64,000 nt of DNA from Mauremys mutica (lineage: Eukaryota; Chordata; Testudines; Geoemydidae). The notes under the pieces are model-generated. The model saw only the letters and a program-made list of their open reading frames with translations, was not told the origin of the DNA and ran no database searches. Of this stretch, positions 23,482-33,988 are shown piece after piece (the stretch's first letter is position 1; each line of letters begins with the position of its first letter). Location: contig NC_059076.1 in NCBI RefSeq assembly GCF_020497125.1, forward strand, positions 14,313,951 to 14,377,950, read 5' to 3'. Both the position numbers and the translations under genes were made by a program.

Positions 23482-23740
23482 CAAGGAGTAATGGTCTGAA
23501 GTTGCAGTGGGGAAGTTTAGGTTGGATATTAGGAAAAAAATTTTCACTAGGAGGGTGGTGAAGCACTGGAATAGGTTACCTAGGGAGGTGGTGGAATCTC
23601 CTTCCTTAGAGGTTTTTAAGGTCAGGCTTAAAGCCCTGGCTGGGGTGATTTAGTAGGAGATTGGTCCTGCTTTGAGTAGGGGATTGGACTGGATGACCTC
23701 CTGAGGTCCCTTCCAACCCCAATATTCTATTATTCTAATT
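23482..23740 (+). mobile_element. CR1 LINE 3' end in the last AREG intron
   Basis: The segment carries the CR1 3' phrases 'ggttggatattaggaaaaaa', 'actggaataggttacctagg', 'ggactggatgacctcctgag' and ends in the octamer-type tail 'ttctattattct'. It is 5'-truncated. It lies within the inferred intron between AREG exon 5 and the 3'UTR exon, in opposite orientation to the gene. Confidence 0.9.
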
Positions 23741-23756
23741 GAAACTCCAAAGCAAT

Positions 23757-23863
23757 CACTCAGTCCAGCAAACGTGTGCATAAAACTTTACCCATATGAA
23801 TAGTCCCATTAAAGTCAATGGAATTACTCATGCTTAAGTGTTCGCAGGATCAGGGCCCAGGTT
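23757..23863. repeat. Palindromic interspersed repeat
   Basis: It is centred on 'tagtcccattaaagtcaatgg', flanked by inverted 'aaacgtgtgcataaaa' and 'catgcttaagtgttcgcag' pieces. This imperfect palindrome resembles other short segments in the window (for example 45850-45915, 26775-26825), suggesting a dispersed, old foldback family. The name is unknown to me. Confidence 0.4.
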
Positions 23864-23925
23864 TGTTACAAAAGGAATCTTCAGTGAGATATCATGAGTG
23901 GAGTTTGGGGAAGAACCTGTGGCAG

Positions 23926-24127
23926 GGCTTGTCTGCACTAGTATGTCATGTGCAAACTGGACTACGTGGACCCTGCTGGCACTACAAGTTTCCCTGTGCA
24001 CATTGATGCTTTATACAGGATTATGTCAATCTGCACTAGGGAACCTGTAGCATACACCAGCAAGGTCACCACAGACCAGTTAGTCTAGTGCAGACTAGAA
24101 CTCCACCCTCTCCGGTGCAGACAAGCC
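23926..24127. mobile_element. MITE with GGCTTGTCTGCAC inverted ends
   Basis: The left end GGCTTGTCTGCACTA and the inverse of the right end GGCTTGTCTGCACC form terminal inverted repeats of about 13 bp around 200 bp of non-coding sequence. It sits in the last AREG intron. The 'gtctgcac' motif relates it loosely to the Harbinger-like MITEs elsewhere in this window. Confidence 0.6.
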
Positions 24128-24249
24128 TTCAGATTCCTGGCCTGCTGCTAATAAAGCAGATACAGCACATAGGATCACAGGGGTGGGAGAAGAAAGCTCG
24201 CCCCCACACCTGTAGTGCACCTCCAGTCAGGAAGGTCTGGGGAACAAGC

Positions 24250-24780
24250 TTAATCAAATCTTGTCCCACTTCCTTTTGTGTAACGATGAGGCAGAGAGGG
24301 GCAACAAGCCCTCTGTTTTCCTTAAAGCCATGATCTCCCTTAAATGGAGACTTTCAACAACAAGCCTGACTGCAGGACATTTGCAGCAAACAGCAAGAGT
24401 CAAAAGGAATGTTATCCAGGTAGCAGCAGAAAGATGGCAGTCTTCCATCAACGACTGGATGGGGCCCACTGGCAGCAGTTCCCATGTAGCTCCTGACAGT
24501 GGTGCTTTTAACCCTGTAGTTGCAACATCCTCCACGTTGGGCAGCTGGGATGTGTTGGCAGCAGCCCAGCCCAGCCAGCTTCTCAGCATCAAATTGTTCT
24601 TCAGAGGCCTCCTTACAGGATCCAAGTTGATTGAGTGGGGCCTCTGGGTAACAGCTCCAACACTGGCCATCTCCTACATGTGTCTTCCTGAAGGAGTTCT
24701 TTGCCGAAGCTGCAGACTGTTGTTTCAGCTTCATGTTCTGCAAGAGACAGACTAAATCATACCATCTGAAGGGCAATGCA
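24250..24780. other. Unclassified block with long overlapping frames
   Basis: Three frames of 138-164 codons are open together here: plus 24261-24755, minus 24670-24254 and minus 24776-24354. None shows a domain, signal peptide or similarity I recognise. The block lies in the inferred last AREG intron. It may be chance or a decayed retrocopy; I cannot choose a coding frame. Confidence 0.3.
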
Positions 24781-26342
24781 AGTTATGACCCAATTTGAAA
24801 GTCAAGCCACAGCAGACTGAACATTTAGCCTTTGCTGTCAGTCTACATGCTGAATTATTTTGGGTTTCTTACTGCCTTTCTATAAGCAGTTACCAAAGAA
24901 GCTTTAAGGCCTGAATACTTATTTTCTTCAAAAGGCAGTAAGCATCATCAACAGGTCCAGGCATGGATCTAAAGCTATGGGACCAGATCCTCAGCCAGTG
25001 TAAACTGCATATATCCACCAGCTACAGTTTATACTGTAACATACAACACAACAGTTCAAGATGGGGCCCCATGGCTTGTACTGAGATTGTTCTTTCCAGT
25101 TATTTCTTGGCTAACTGTAGAAGCCCCTTACAGTCAGGTAAGTACCTAGGTATGCCAGGTCTAAGATTAGACCTAGTCCTTTAGCCAAGAGGGCGGAAGC
25201 GATTGCTTTTTTTTAAAATGCAGTAAGCGATCTGGATTTTGCATAAGTAGGTGAGATAAAGCTAGATTTTAAAAGGGATTCTAGGGAAGGCCCGGAACAC
25301 AAAGCAGAACTGGATGGCTCAGAGAACTGACAGGATACCAAGTCACGTCGAGGTCACTAGTTCATATCTAGATGCAGCTAGGACATGACAAGGCTTTAGC
25401 CAAGGTGTGACATGCGAGAGAATGTGTTTTACAGCACTCAGTTAGGCCATGGGCTGCCTTCTCTTCTTACCACCCCACCCCATGCAAATACATGCTAGTG
25501 GTTTCAGTTCTCCAACAGGACGGCAGAGCACATCACGGCAGGCTGGCACTGCTGCAGGCTCTCAAGTGGACAATGTCTGTATTGACTAACGAGACATTTC
25601 CTTTTGGCGTGTTTAAATACGGCTCCTGCAGTCTGAGGAGGGGACAAGATGCTAGGAAGCTTGTGCTGCTCTTGTACTGAGGAATTTTGGTCTCCAATGC
25701 CTGTTCTATGGAGTGAAGTGCTGACTTATTTAGATGCTACCCAGTCTCCCTCGGGAACAGAATGAATAGAAAAGCCCATGACAGGGAAAGAGTGCTTGGC
25801 ACCCTCCCCCCAGGCAGTCCATGCACTGTTTCTTCTTCTGTCATGACTCAGTAGTAGTCTATGGCCTCAGAGGGAGCATGCACTTCAAAGTGCTAGAGAG
25901 CTCATGGGGAGGGAGGGAGGCTCTGTACTGCTCCCATATGGCCAATGGCTCCCTTTTGAGGCTTTGCCTCAGCTCGCGCCCCTCTTATGAGCCAGGGGAG
26001 GGCAGACACAGAAGGGAGCGTTGATGCTGTTAAAGCAGCAGGAATTTCTGCACCGCTCTACATTTGTCGAGGTTTGAAGGAGACAAGAGGCTACTAGGGC
26101 TTTCACCTGTGACCAGGCATTTCAAGGTCTTCCCATCCTGTGCCTCCACACAAGACAGGCAACAGGTTCTGCAAGTACCTACAAGGTTATTACCCACACC
26201 AGGAGTTTGGGATTGTGTTTCCAACAGCTGTGCACAGAGCAAGAGTCTAAACCTCCCAGTTATGCAGAATTAAGAAGCATGCGAGTGTTGTGGATGGTGC
26301 AAGCTTGGAATACCATCGAACGCACACAATGTCATTCTGTAC

Positions 26343-26442
26343 CTGCGCTCTCCTTTACACGCCAACATGGCCATTTCCAGTCTCTTGTCTGAGCTTTTTT
26401 CTTTCCTCCTTTTCTTCACATCGAGGATACGTTTTCCTGACC
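26343..26442 (-). CDS. AREG: AREG exon 5: cytoplasmic tail and stop
   Basis: An acceptor CCACAG precedes 26442. The exon completes Gln192 and encodes the cytoplasmic tail, residues 193-220, with the charged stretch [20 protein letters not shown] ending at a TAA (26357-26355). The ERKKLRQE(T/N)GN motif is the hallmark of AREG tails. After the stop, CAG|GTACAG at 26343/26342 is a good donor, so the exon probably ends in the 3'UTR as in other AREG genes. Confidence 0.9.
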
Positions 26443-29400
26443 CTGTGGAGTCACAAAGCATTAGGGTTTAGAGCTCATCCAGAGTGAGTATGTTCGTCCC
26501 CCATCCCTAAAGCGTATCCTCCAATAGTCAGTCTGGAGCGCCAAGCAACCAGCTTGTGGAAAGCAGGAGTGCTGCTTGTGTTTGCTAAGCATTCTCCAGC
26601 TCTGAGCATACACTGCGGTAACCCTTGCACAGCTCCAGGGATGGATCCAGCAAAAGGGAATTCCAGTTCTAGAACACTGGACATTTCCAGGGGACTTTTC
26701 ATCCATGTGCTTAACCCCTTCTTGTAAAGCGTCACAAGAAAGGGTTAACACATGGATGAAAAAGTATCACAATCCTCATTTTGAGGAGTTTTACTATTGA
26801 TTTCAATGGGAACAGGCCACAGCTGAGTGCTTTTGATAAATTCTATCCTAACGAACTTGTCCAAGCTCATACAACAGTTCTGGAATAGAAGCAAGAATTC
26901 ACCCCCACCCCCAACCGCCTGCTTTAACTGTCTTATTACTGTTAAGACTTTGATGACTTCTTGCCCAAGCTGTAGGTCAGCAGGAGAATGTTTTAGAGTT
27001 TTTGCAAAACTGAGGCTTGTGCCTAAAGTTCAAGTTTGTGGAAGGTCCTAGTTGGATAAGAAATTTAATTCTATTTTATCAGACACTAATATATAATCCC
27101 CATTTTAATCAGACTGTGCTTCACAAATGTGAACTAGTTACTCTTCACAGTACCCCTGAGTATGAAAGTACCCCATCTGTAGTGTGGTGAATACTTACGG
27201 CCAGTTGTGTCTGCATCAGCATTTCTTAAAATGAGATTTAAGTATGAAGCAACAGCCAGACAAAAGTGCACACCTTTGTTTCCTGAATTGCAGGCCTGGG
27301 TACAGCATGTACCTGATTCAGTTATTATAGTGTAGTCTGTCTAGTCTAATTTTAGATCCTGTCTTTTGGGTTGGCTTTACATTATCCCAGGCTGCAGTGC
27401 AGTATGATTTATTGCGTAGCCAGCTTAAGTTCCACAGGGGCATTATACGCTAGTTCATGACACATCATATAGCCGCACGCCCCAACTGACCTGAACGTTT
27501 TAAGAAGTGGGACACAAGCACAAACCAGAGTGCCATCAATGCATGTCACATGTTACCCGCTACCACGCAGTGCTTGTAAGTGGCTAATTGTGCAGAGGGT
27601 GGTAAGAACAATTTTCAAGTGGTTTATTGCTGATCGAGGTCCAGATTTTGGCTACATTCAATGCCTTCAGCCTTTATCTGGGAATGGTGTTTCCCTACAT
27701 TTTAGGGGAATAGAGGAAGGGACAGAGATCTGATTGGCACATGCCCACACGAGGAATGCTTCACTGAAGACTGGGCTCTAGTTCAGTGTAACAATGGAAT
27801 TACTTCATTTGTGGTCACCCAGTCGCATGAGTAACATCACTGAGATAAGAATCAAGGCAATATACTAGAGCACAAGTTCACTGTGCTTTCTGGGCACCTA
27901 GCCTTGAACACATGAACTTGTGTACAAAGCATGGGGGAAGTCAACAGTTCCTATTTACTTTTTTCTTTGCATGTGCCTATGCAAGATAATAATTTATATC
28001 ACCATCTGAACCAAGATGCTGGTAAAGTCAGCAAGATTTTGGGTTGGCAATTACTCCATGTCCCTCATGTTCAGTTTTCCAAGGGGCAGCTACTTATGCA
28101 ACTTAGTTTTGACTCTTGATTAGAATGACCCTTGTTCTCTCCTGTTGTGTCCAATATATTGAGGTTTGGTCACATGCCAAGGTAGAGTTTTGCCTGAGTT
28201 ACTTGCAAATCCACCTCTTGTCCACAGAGATGACACTAAGCATATATATTACTGTTTTTCTGTCCGGGATTAGGGACCTAGATGGCCTACTCCTATGAAG
28301 TTAAGAGTACGTTTAGAGGTCTATACATTCATACTCCACCCTCCACTTCCCACCTTCCCCACGGACATCAATGGGATCTCCGTGTTCTGGTAGAGGACAT
28401 TATCTGCTTATAATGGACACTGTTCAACTAAACACGTTAGCACTAGCATTTCTCACCACTAGTTTCCATTTCCATGTCCTCCAATGCCATTTCTGCTCCC
28501 AGTTACAGCAAAGACTAGGAAAAGCTATACAACAGAACCAGACTCCCCGTGCTCAGTGCACACACCCCCCCCCCCCCCATCACCTTTTTGGTCACCTTAC
28601 AAACGCATCTCCACTGATTGATCAGTTTACTCTTTTTTAAATCCACATTGGACTGTAAACTCCTCAAGGCAGGAACTAGTCTTATTTTATGCATGTGAAG
28701 GGCCAAGCACACGGAACTCGCTTTGCAGCAGTGTAACCCCAGACTATTTTTCTGTAGCGCAAGCTACTCTTTAATTAAGCTAGACAGACAGACTGGGAAG
28801 TGCTATACTTACTGCATTATAACAAGGATGACAATTGCAATGAAGCTGATGCTGGACAGCAGAACAGCTACCACCACCAATATCGTTGTGGAATAGTTGC
28901 CAATATCGTTTCTCTTTTGAGTCTTCATGAACTGTTCACCACAGCGTTCACCAAAATAATCCTGACGACATCTGAAAATAACCCACATTAATATCAGCAT
29001 TAGCTCCAGGAGCACTGGGTGGCCTGTTTGAAGCCAAGCCAACGTGCACATTCAGGTGACATTTCAGTCAACTGACTGTGGGATCCAGGTGCTACTGTGA
29101 GAGAATCTGCAGGAAATGCAGTCATCGTTCTAGCCCAAGGTTTGCCAGCATTTAAACAAGTTGAGATCAGTTTGGATGTGCTGTTTCAGGAAGGCACACC
29201 TTTTCATTCCTCCGGCTTTCAATTTTATGACCAACTGATGAGTTCAGTGGCTCATTATGCAGCTTATGAATTCCACCATCGTTTAATTTACATGGCAGAA
29301 AGTTTCTCATGCGTGACAATCCAAGAGGTTGAACCAAGTTGATTTCCCTCTGACTAAGCCATTATTCGCAATGAGTATCTTGCCATAGATTCAGACACAC

Positions 29401-32400
29401 TCTTATAATCTATACAACATCTGAGCATTAACTTACTTGCATGTTACTTCTTTGAGTTCTTCTAGGTATTTGCATTCACCATGAATGCAAAAATTTTTGT
29501 ACTCTGCTTCACACGGTGTCCCTTTCTTCTTATTCTTCTTTCCTTTGTTTTTCTTTCTTTTTGTTTTGTCAGGATTCTTTTCCCGATCTGTTTTTGTTTG
29601 CTTGGGTTTAATCACAGGTTCAACTGGGAAAGAGAGATAAGTCATGTTCGGTTCAGAATTTGTAACAGCTAATTCCTTCCAACATGGAATTATACCTTAG
29701 GCCTTAACCCGACAGCAAAAAGGTGAGGAAGTGAGTCTTGGAAAAAAAAAAAGCAAGCATTTGTATGCAAATATTTATAGATAGGCATTCTGTGGCCAAG
29801 ATTCTCTCTTGGCCTCAAACATGACCCCTATGGCAGGATGATGCATTGTTTCACGTAGTTTTTAATTCAGCTAACATTACGGTATACTCACAGAGTTATG
29901 TTTACAGGGGCACATTTAAGCCAAGATGTCCAATTGGGTCAATTCTTCTATTCACAATAATTGCAAGAGAAACAGGATGTGGCTCACTATGAGCAAAGTT
30001 CAGCAACCACTGACTTAGACCCACCCCATCGCCTCAGTGAGCGGAGGTAGCTCTTGTCAACCAGGTGCCAGCATGCACCTGTAAAGGCAGAATCTGGCCT
30101 CACCTTAGAGTGAAGATCTCTCTGCTGGCTATGTAGGGTGTACACTGATAGAAAATGTGTGTGCAATATGATAGCTTGTGTGTAACTACTCCTACATCAA
30201 AGCTCTTCTCATTTTATACTGGAAAGGAAATTCATACCAGAGTTGAATTCAGGTCTACTACTTCTGCTGTTACTGTCATCCCAGATTAGATACATTACAT
30301 AATTGAGGCTGCAAGTGATTTTTTTTACTTAAACTGCTAGCCTAGGCAATTATACTGCCTTTCTTTACATTGCAAAAGACAGACGGTAGCATCCTTAAAT
30401 ACTGAGGACAGGCTACTTCTCTTTAGCTAGAAAATATAGTACTAGTAGCCTCTAGAGTTTAGATAATATACACATGAATGCACAGCAAGGAGAATCTATT
30501 TATAGATTTAGTCCTTTTCACAAAATATATGGTTAACTACAGTTAACCAAACTAAAGCCTTAGTTGCTTTACAGATGGTGCAGGCAGTAGATCACATATT
30601 CTAGGATAATATTTTACTCTCTCTCATGGTATGATGCAACTCACGCACCAATTTGATAAGCCATAGATTGTGAGTCATTTGCATCATGACCTTACAGTTC
30701 TCATAAAGGCTAATTCAACTCCCTGGTTATCATAAAACCAGAGTAGTCTAATTGACTGGGGAAAAGCCTCCAAAGGTAGCCTTGAGCATTTTAAGTTCTT
30801 AAGTACATTTGTCATATTTTGGTTACTCAAAGCAAGAGACCATCTTCAGCTAGTAGACGTTTGACTGTGAAGGGATATTAGTTATACCAGCAGGCAAACC
30901 AAAAAGTACTGGCCCTGTTGTCAGGTTTTTCCCTAGAAAAATAAAGCCATGAATCGTCACTATGGACAGGACAAGGGCATTAGCTGTTCAGTTAACTTTG
31001 GCAGATCAAGACAATCTACTTTGACAGCAGGTCCTTCTTTCATCCCTTACAGGACTCAACCTGTCAGTTGGGGTTTAAAAGGAAAAGGCTGTTGTCCTTG
31101 TGGTTTTATTAATACAAACAATAGTTTGCAAGTTGTATATCCTTAGAAAGCTGCCTAGGCATCTTAGGGCATGGGGTGGGAAGCAGTCTGCTGCTGAATT
31201 TAAATTTATGGGGCTTTAAATCAGTCCAGTGCAAAAAGTCCATGGCCCGTCAACAAAACAGCAGCCTCTTGTTAACAGCCCAGTTTCAAGTGCAACTATT
31301 TTATCTAGCCCATGAGCCCCTGAACCAATACATTTCAGGCCCAACTTATGTTGACAGATTCATTTTCTCATGGAAGCCTAGAGCATTCGACACAACAGAT
31401 CAGATGGGCCCAGACCAAACCCACGTTGCACAAGGAGTAAGTTCTACTTAGAATGTTGTAGCTCAGGCCTGTCTAAGAGCCGGATCCTTTGAGCTATCAC
31501 TGGAGTCACGGGCATCTTTCCACTGACTAATGGCAACCAGGTCATGCCCCATAGCACACTGGAGCTTGCAGACTATTGGATGTTAAATACAAGGACAACC
31601 TTACAGATCTGACCTCGAGTCCTGTAAGTAGCCCTCTGAGATTTTCCATTGCCATTCCCTATGAAACCTCCCTAACATAAGGACACAGGCCAAACAGGAC
31701 TATTAGTCACCATTTAAGATACACTAGGGCTTTCCTGGATAGCCGGCATACAAGATAGTTATGTGCAACTTGGAAGCTTCAGCTAAGCAGAAAATAACTT
31801 AAAATTCACATTAGCAAACATTTTAAAAGCTTTGGTGTAGACAAGCTGTATTTAGGGTTCACCTCAACCAGCTAACATACAAGCTTGCCCCACCTATACT
31901 AAGGCTTTAAGAACATGTTGGTCAAGACAAGTAGGTACTATTTAAAACCCCACTTTTTATCCTAGTCTAGACATACTCCAATCATTGCACAATAAACTGG
32001 TGCTTGCTAGTCACCCCTACAGCTACTTCCCAGCAGAGAACCTACATTGATTTTATTGCAAGTCAAAAAATTCTAAGCCAGATTTTTGCAAGTACTCCAC
32101 ACCAATTAGCACCTAGTGAGAAAAGGAAGTGCAGGGCACATATGAAAAGTCCATCCACTTCATGGGTCTGACTTTAAAGTAACTACACTGGCAGAGGATA
32201 CTGGCTACAAAGTTTTAAATTTTGGGGGAATGCTAAAATGCTTCAACATCCTGCATACCACTGGTTGCCAATATATTTAGCAAACCGAGCACTGTAATAT
32301 TAGGATGCACGAATCAACGAAAGGCACGTTCAAGGGTCGTTAAAACAGTCATCTTTAGACCAAGAAGATTATTCTTGTATGTAGCCGTTGGTAGCCAAGC

Positions 32401-33423
32401 ACTGGGCAAGCTCAACCAAAGAAATGGCTCCATCTTTTAAGTGACCTGTGCCCATGTGATACATTATCCTGGTCAAACATGATTGGGATCCTTGAAGTGA
32501 TGCTTCTGCGTGTTTTCCCGCAACTCACCTTTAATCGAATCATCTACAATGTACATAGGCACTGCTGGGTCGTCCTCCTCCTCGTCGTCTTCAATATCTT
32601 CATAGTCAGTTCCTGAGGGCATGGTGCTCCCATCCACGCTGTGGTCCAGTGTCTGCGGCACATTTTCCTCCTGCTCTGTCGCATTTAGTCCCAATCCAGC
32701 AGCAGGGTGGCACCCTACAGAACAGAATGAAGATGTGTTAAAGTGAATCAGGTTCTCAAATCAAACCTGGCAAAAGTGTTTACCTTGGAGCACACATTAA
32801 GCAGCTACTGAACACAGCCCATCATTCACAGGTGAGTCACTAAAGAAGCAGCGCTGAGCGTTTCAAATGCAAGTTCACTTATGCCAGCCCAAGGATTTCA
32901 AAAACCAAAGACGGCATTTTAGTTTTTCTTCTTAGCTAGGACAGACCTAAAACCCAGGGAGACAGCAGGGGGCCATTCTACCCCACAAGACAGAGCAGGG
33001 GTGGATTTAAATCAGTTTCCCATAGAAGCCTCCAAATTGCTAAAGAATTTCTGCCTCCATCTGGCCACCAAGGGAGCCCTGGACAGCCCAACACAGGGGG
33101 CCACGGTAAGGGTTAGGAGAGGAGCAAAACCTACTCAGGGAGCTGGGCTGAAACAAACCGGGGTTTCTAAACCGGATTAGGGGCTCTTTTTCGGACGGGT
33201 CGCACACGGAAGGCCAGGGGTTAGGAGACCTGCCCGCGGCTCAGTCCTAGCGCCCTGCAGCGGGGAGCCACGAGCCTCCCTCCCCCGCGGGGCCGGCGGA
33301 ACGCCCCGCGGCAGGACCGGACCGGCTCCGGGCTCCCCGCGCCGCGCCCCGGGAGCGCCCCCCGCGCCCCGCTCACTCACCAGAGAGCCAGGCCAGCGCC
33401 GAGAGCAGCAGCAGGGCTCGCAT
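26355..33423 (-). CDS. AREG: Amphiregulin precursor, spliced from five exons
   Basis: Amphiregulin is an EGF-receptor ligand made as a type I membrane precursor and shed by metalloprotease cleavage. Coding exons are 33423-33381, 32714-32529, 29623-29437, 28971-28813 and 26442-26355. All have GT-AG borders and join in frame (663 nt, 220 residues plus stop). In order: a hydrophobic signal peptide (residues 1 to about 15-20); a sequon NAT at 25; an acidic stretch (51-63) followed by YIVDDS (69-74); a basic heparin-binding run [13 protein letters not shown] (98-110); an EGF domain with Cys 114, 122, 127, 138, 140 and 149 (spacing 7-4-10-1-8); a transmembrane helix (about 169-191); and a basic/acidic tail ending GHVGV. 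The intron between Cys4 and Cys5 is the position typical of EGFR ligands. HCIHGEC-type and YFGERCGE sequences favour AREG over HBEGF, EREG or BTC. The protein is somewhat shorter than human AREG (252), mainly in the N-terminal pro-region. The reading frame is intact, so I take it as functional. Confidence 0.93.
26694..26765. repeat. Near-perfect hairpin, 32-nt arms and 8-nt loop
   Basis: Arms 26694-26725 and 26734-26765 pair almost completely: ACTTTTCATCCATGTG and TTAACCCCTTCTTGT face their inverse copies, with one extra base on each side and one mismatch. The loop is AAAGCGTC. It lies in AREG intron 4, about 250 bp upstream (in gene direction) of exon 5. It could be a tiny foldback element or a transcribed hairpin; there is no evidence of function. 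Confidence 0.85.
28640..28745 (+). repeat. LINE 3'-tail-like repeat (CR1/L2 type)
   Basis: It contains 'ggactgtaaactcctcaagg', 'caggaactagtcttattt' and 'gggccaagcaca', as in old LINE tails. It lies within AREG intron 4, close to exon 4. Confidence 0.55.
28813..28971 (-). CDS. AREG: AREG exon 4: end of EGF domain and membrane span
   Basis: Bounded by the acceptor ATTTTCAG before 28971 and the donor CA|GTAAGT after 28813. It encodes residues 139 (completed) to 192 (begun): the fifth and sixth EGF cysteines in [12 protein letters not shown], a juxtamembrane segment with the sequon NYS, and a hydrophobic span [20 protein letters not shown]. Shedding of the ectodomain occurs in this juxtamembrane region in the family. 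Confidence 0.92.
29437..29623 (-). CDS. AREG: AREG exon 3: heparin-binding run and first EGF half
   Basis: The acceptor TCTTTCCCAG precedes 29623 and the donor CAA|GTAAGT follows 29437. It encodes residues 77-139: a lysine-rich heparin-binding run followed by the first four EGF cysteines ([20 protein letters not shown] and onward to VTC). Phases match the neighbouring exons. Confidence 0.92.
32529..32714 (-). CDS. AREG: AREG exon 2: N-terminal pro-region
   Basis: The acceptor TTCTGTAG precedes 32714 and the donor AAAG|GTGAGT follows 32529. It encodes residues 15-76, with the order AAGLGLN, an NAT sequon, an acidic [14 protein letters not shown] stretch and YIVDDSIK. The layout follows mammalian AREG, which has AAGLDLN and YIVDDS at matching positions. 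Confidence 0.9.
33381..33423 (-). CDS. AREG: AREG exon 1: signal peptide
   Basis: The ATG at 33423-33421 starts [15 protein letters not shown], a clear hydrophobic signal sequence whose first residues (MRA) match mammalian AREG. The donor G|GTGAGT follows 33381. The start is about 90 bases downstream of the likely transcription start set by the TATA box. Confidence 0.92.
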
Positions 33424-33540
33424 CGGAGACGGCGGCGTGCTGGCCTCCCGGCCGGCTTCACTGCGGGGCGGGGTCCCTGTGCGCGCTCAGCTCCCGGCCC
33501 CAGCTGCCCGCACTCCATGGGGAGCCGCCCGCGGCCGCCG

Positions 33541-33550
33541 CTTTATATAG
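33541..33550 (-). promoter_or_regulatory. AREG: AREG TATA box
   Basis: On the minus strand the sequence is CTATATAAAG, a strong TATA element. Transcription should start about 25-30 bases downstream, near 33515, leaving a 5'UTR of about 90 bases before the ATG. A TATA promoter fits an inducible early-response growth-factor gene. Confidence 0.85.
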
Positions 33551-33890
33551 GCGGCTGGGGGGAGCCGGCTGGGCAGGACCGCGGGCCTGCGTCAGCCGGG
33601 TGGAGCGGGGCGGGAGGCGGGGCGGGAGCCGCCCCTGGGTGCGCAGGGAGGAATGCGTGGCCCGGAGCAAAGGGGGACCCGCTGGCGGGGGCGAGCCCGG
33701 GCAAGCCAGTGAAAATCGGGCAGGACTTCCCCTGACACGTGCCCGGCCTGCAGCGCCTTGCACCCACCCCGGCCGGCGTGCAGGCGCAAGGCAGGCTGCC
33801 TGGCAGTGTTTGTCCCCCCAGGGGGGCTCCCGGGACAATAATCTGATCGCACAGGCCTGCCCCCCTTCTGCTGACTGGCCTGGGTTAGTA

Positions 33891-33988
33891 GGGTGAACAG
33901 ACAGCAAGTGTGAAAAATCGGGACTGGGGTGGGGGGGTCATAGGAGCCTATATAAGACAAAGACCCCAAAATCGGGACTGTCCCTATA
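33891..33988. mobile_element. Truncated copy of the GGGTGACCAG MITE
   Basis: It begins after TA with GGGTGAACAGACAGCAAGTG and continues with 'aaaaatcgggactgg ... cctatataag ... aatcgggactgtcccta', parallel to the complete element at 46001-46119. The right terminal inverted repeat is missing. It lies about 370 bp upstream of the AREG start site. Confidence 0.8.

Larger units (their letters stand above)
33170..33760. promoter_or_regulatory. CpG island spanning the AREG promoter and exon 1
   Basis: The sequence is conspicuously rich in G+C and CpG compared with its AT-rich surroundings, and covers AREG exon 1, the TATA box and about 200 bp upstream. Long open frames on both strands here (for example 33907-33458 and 34314-33592 minus, 33600-33896 plus) are a by-product of that composition and are not called. 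A CRE-like TGCGTCAG lies at 33589-33596, about 40 bp upstream of the TATA box; mammalian AREG promoters are known to respond to cAMP through a CRE. Confidence 0.8.
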
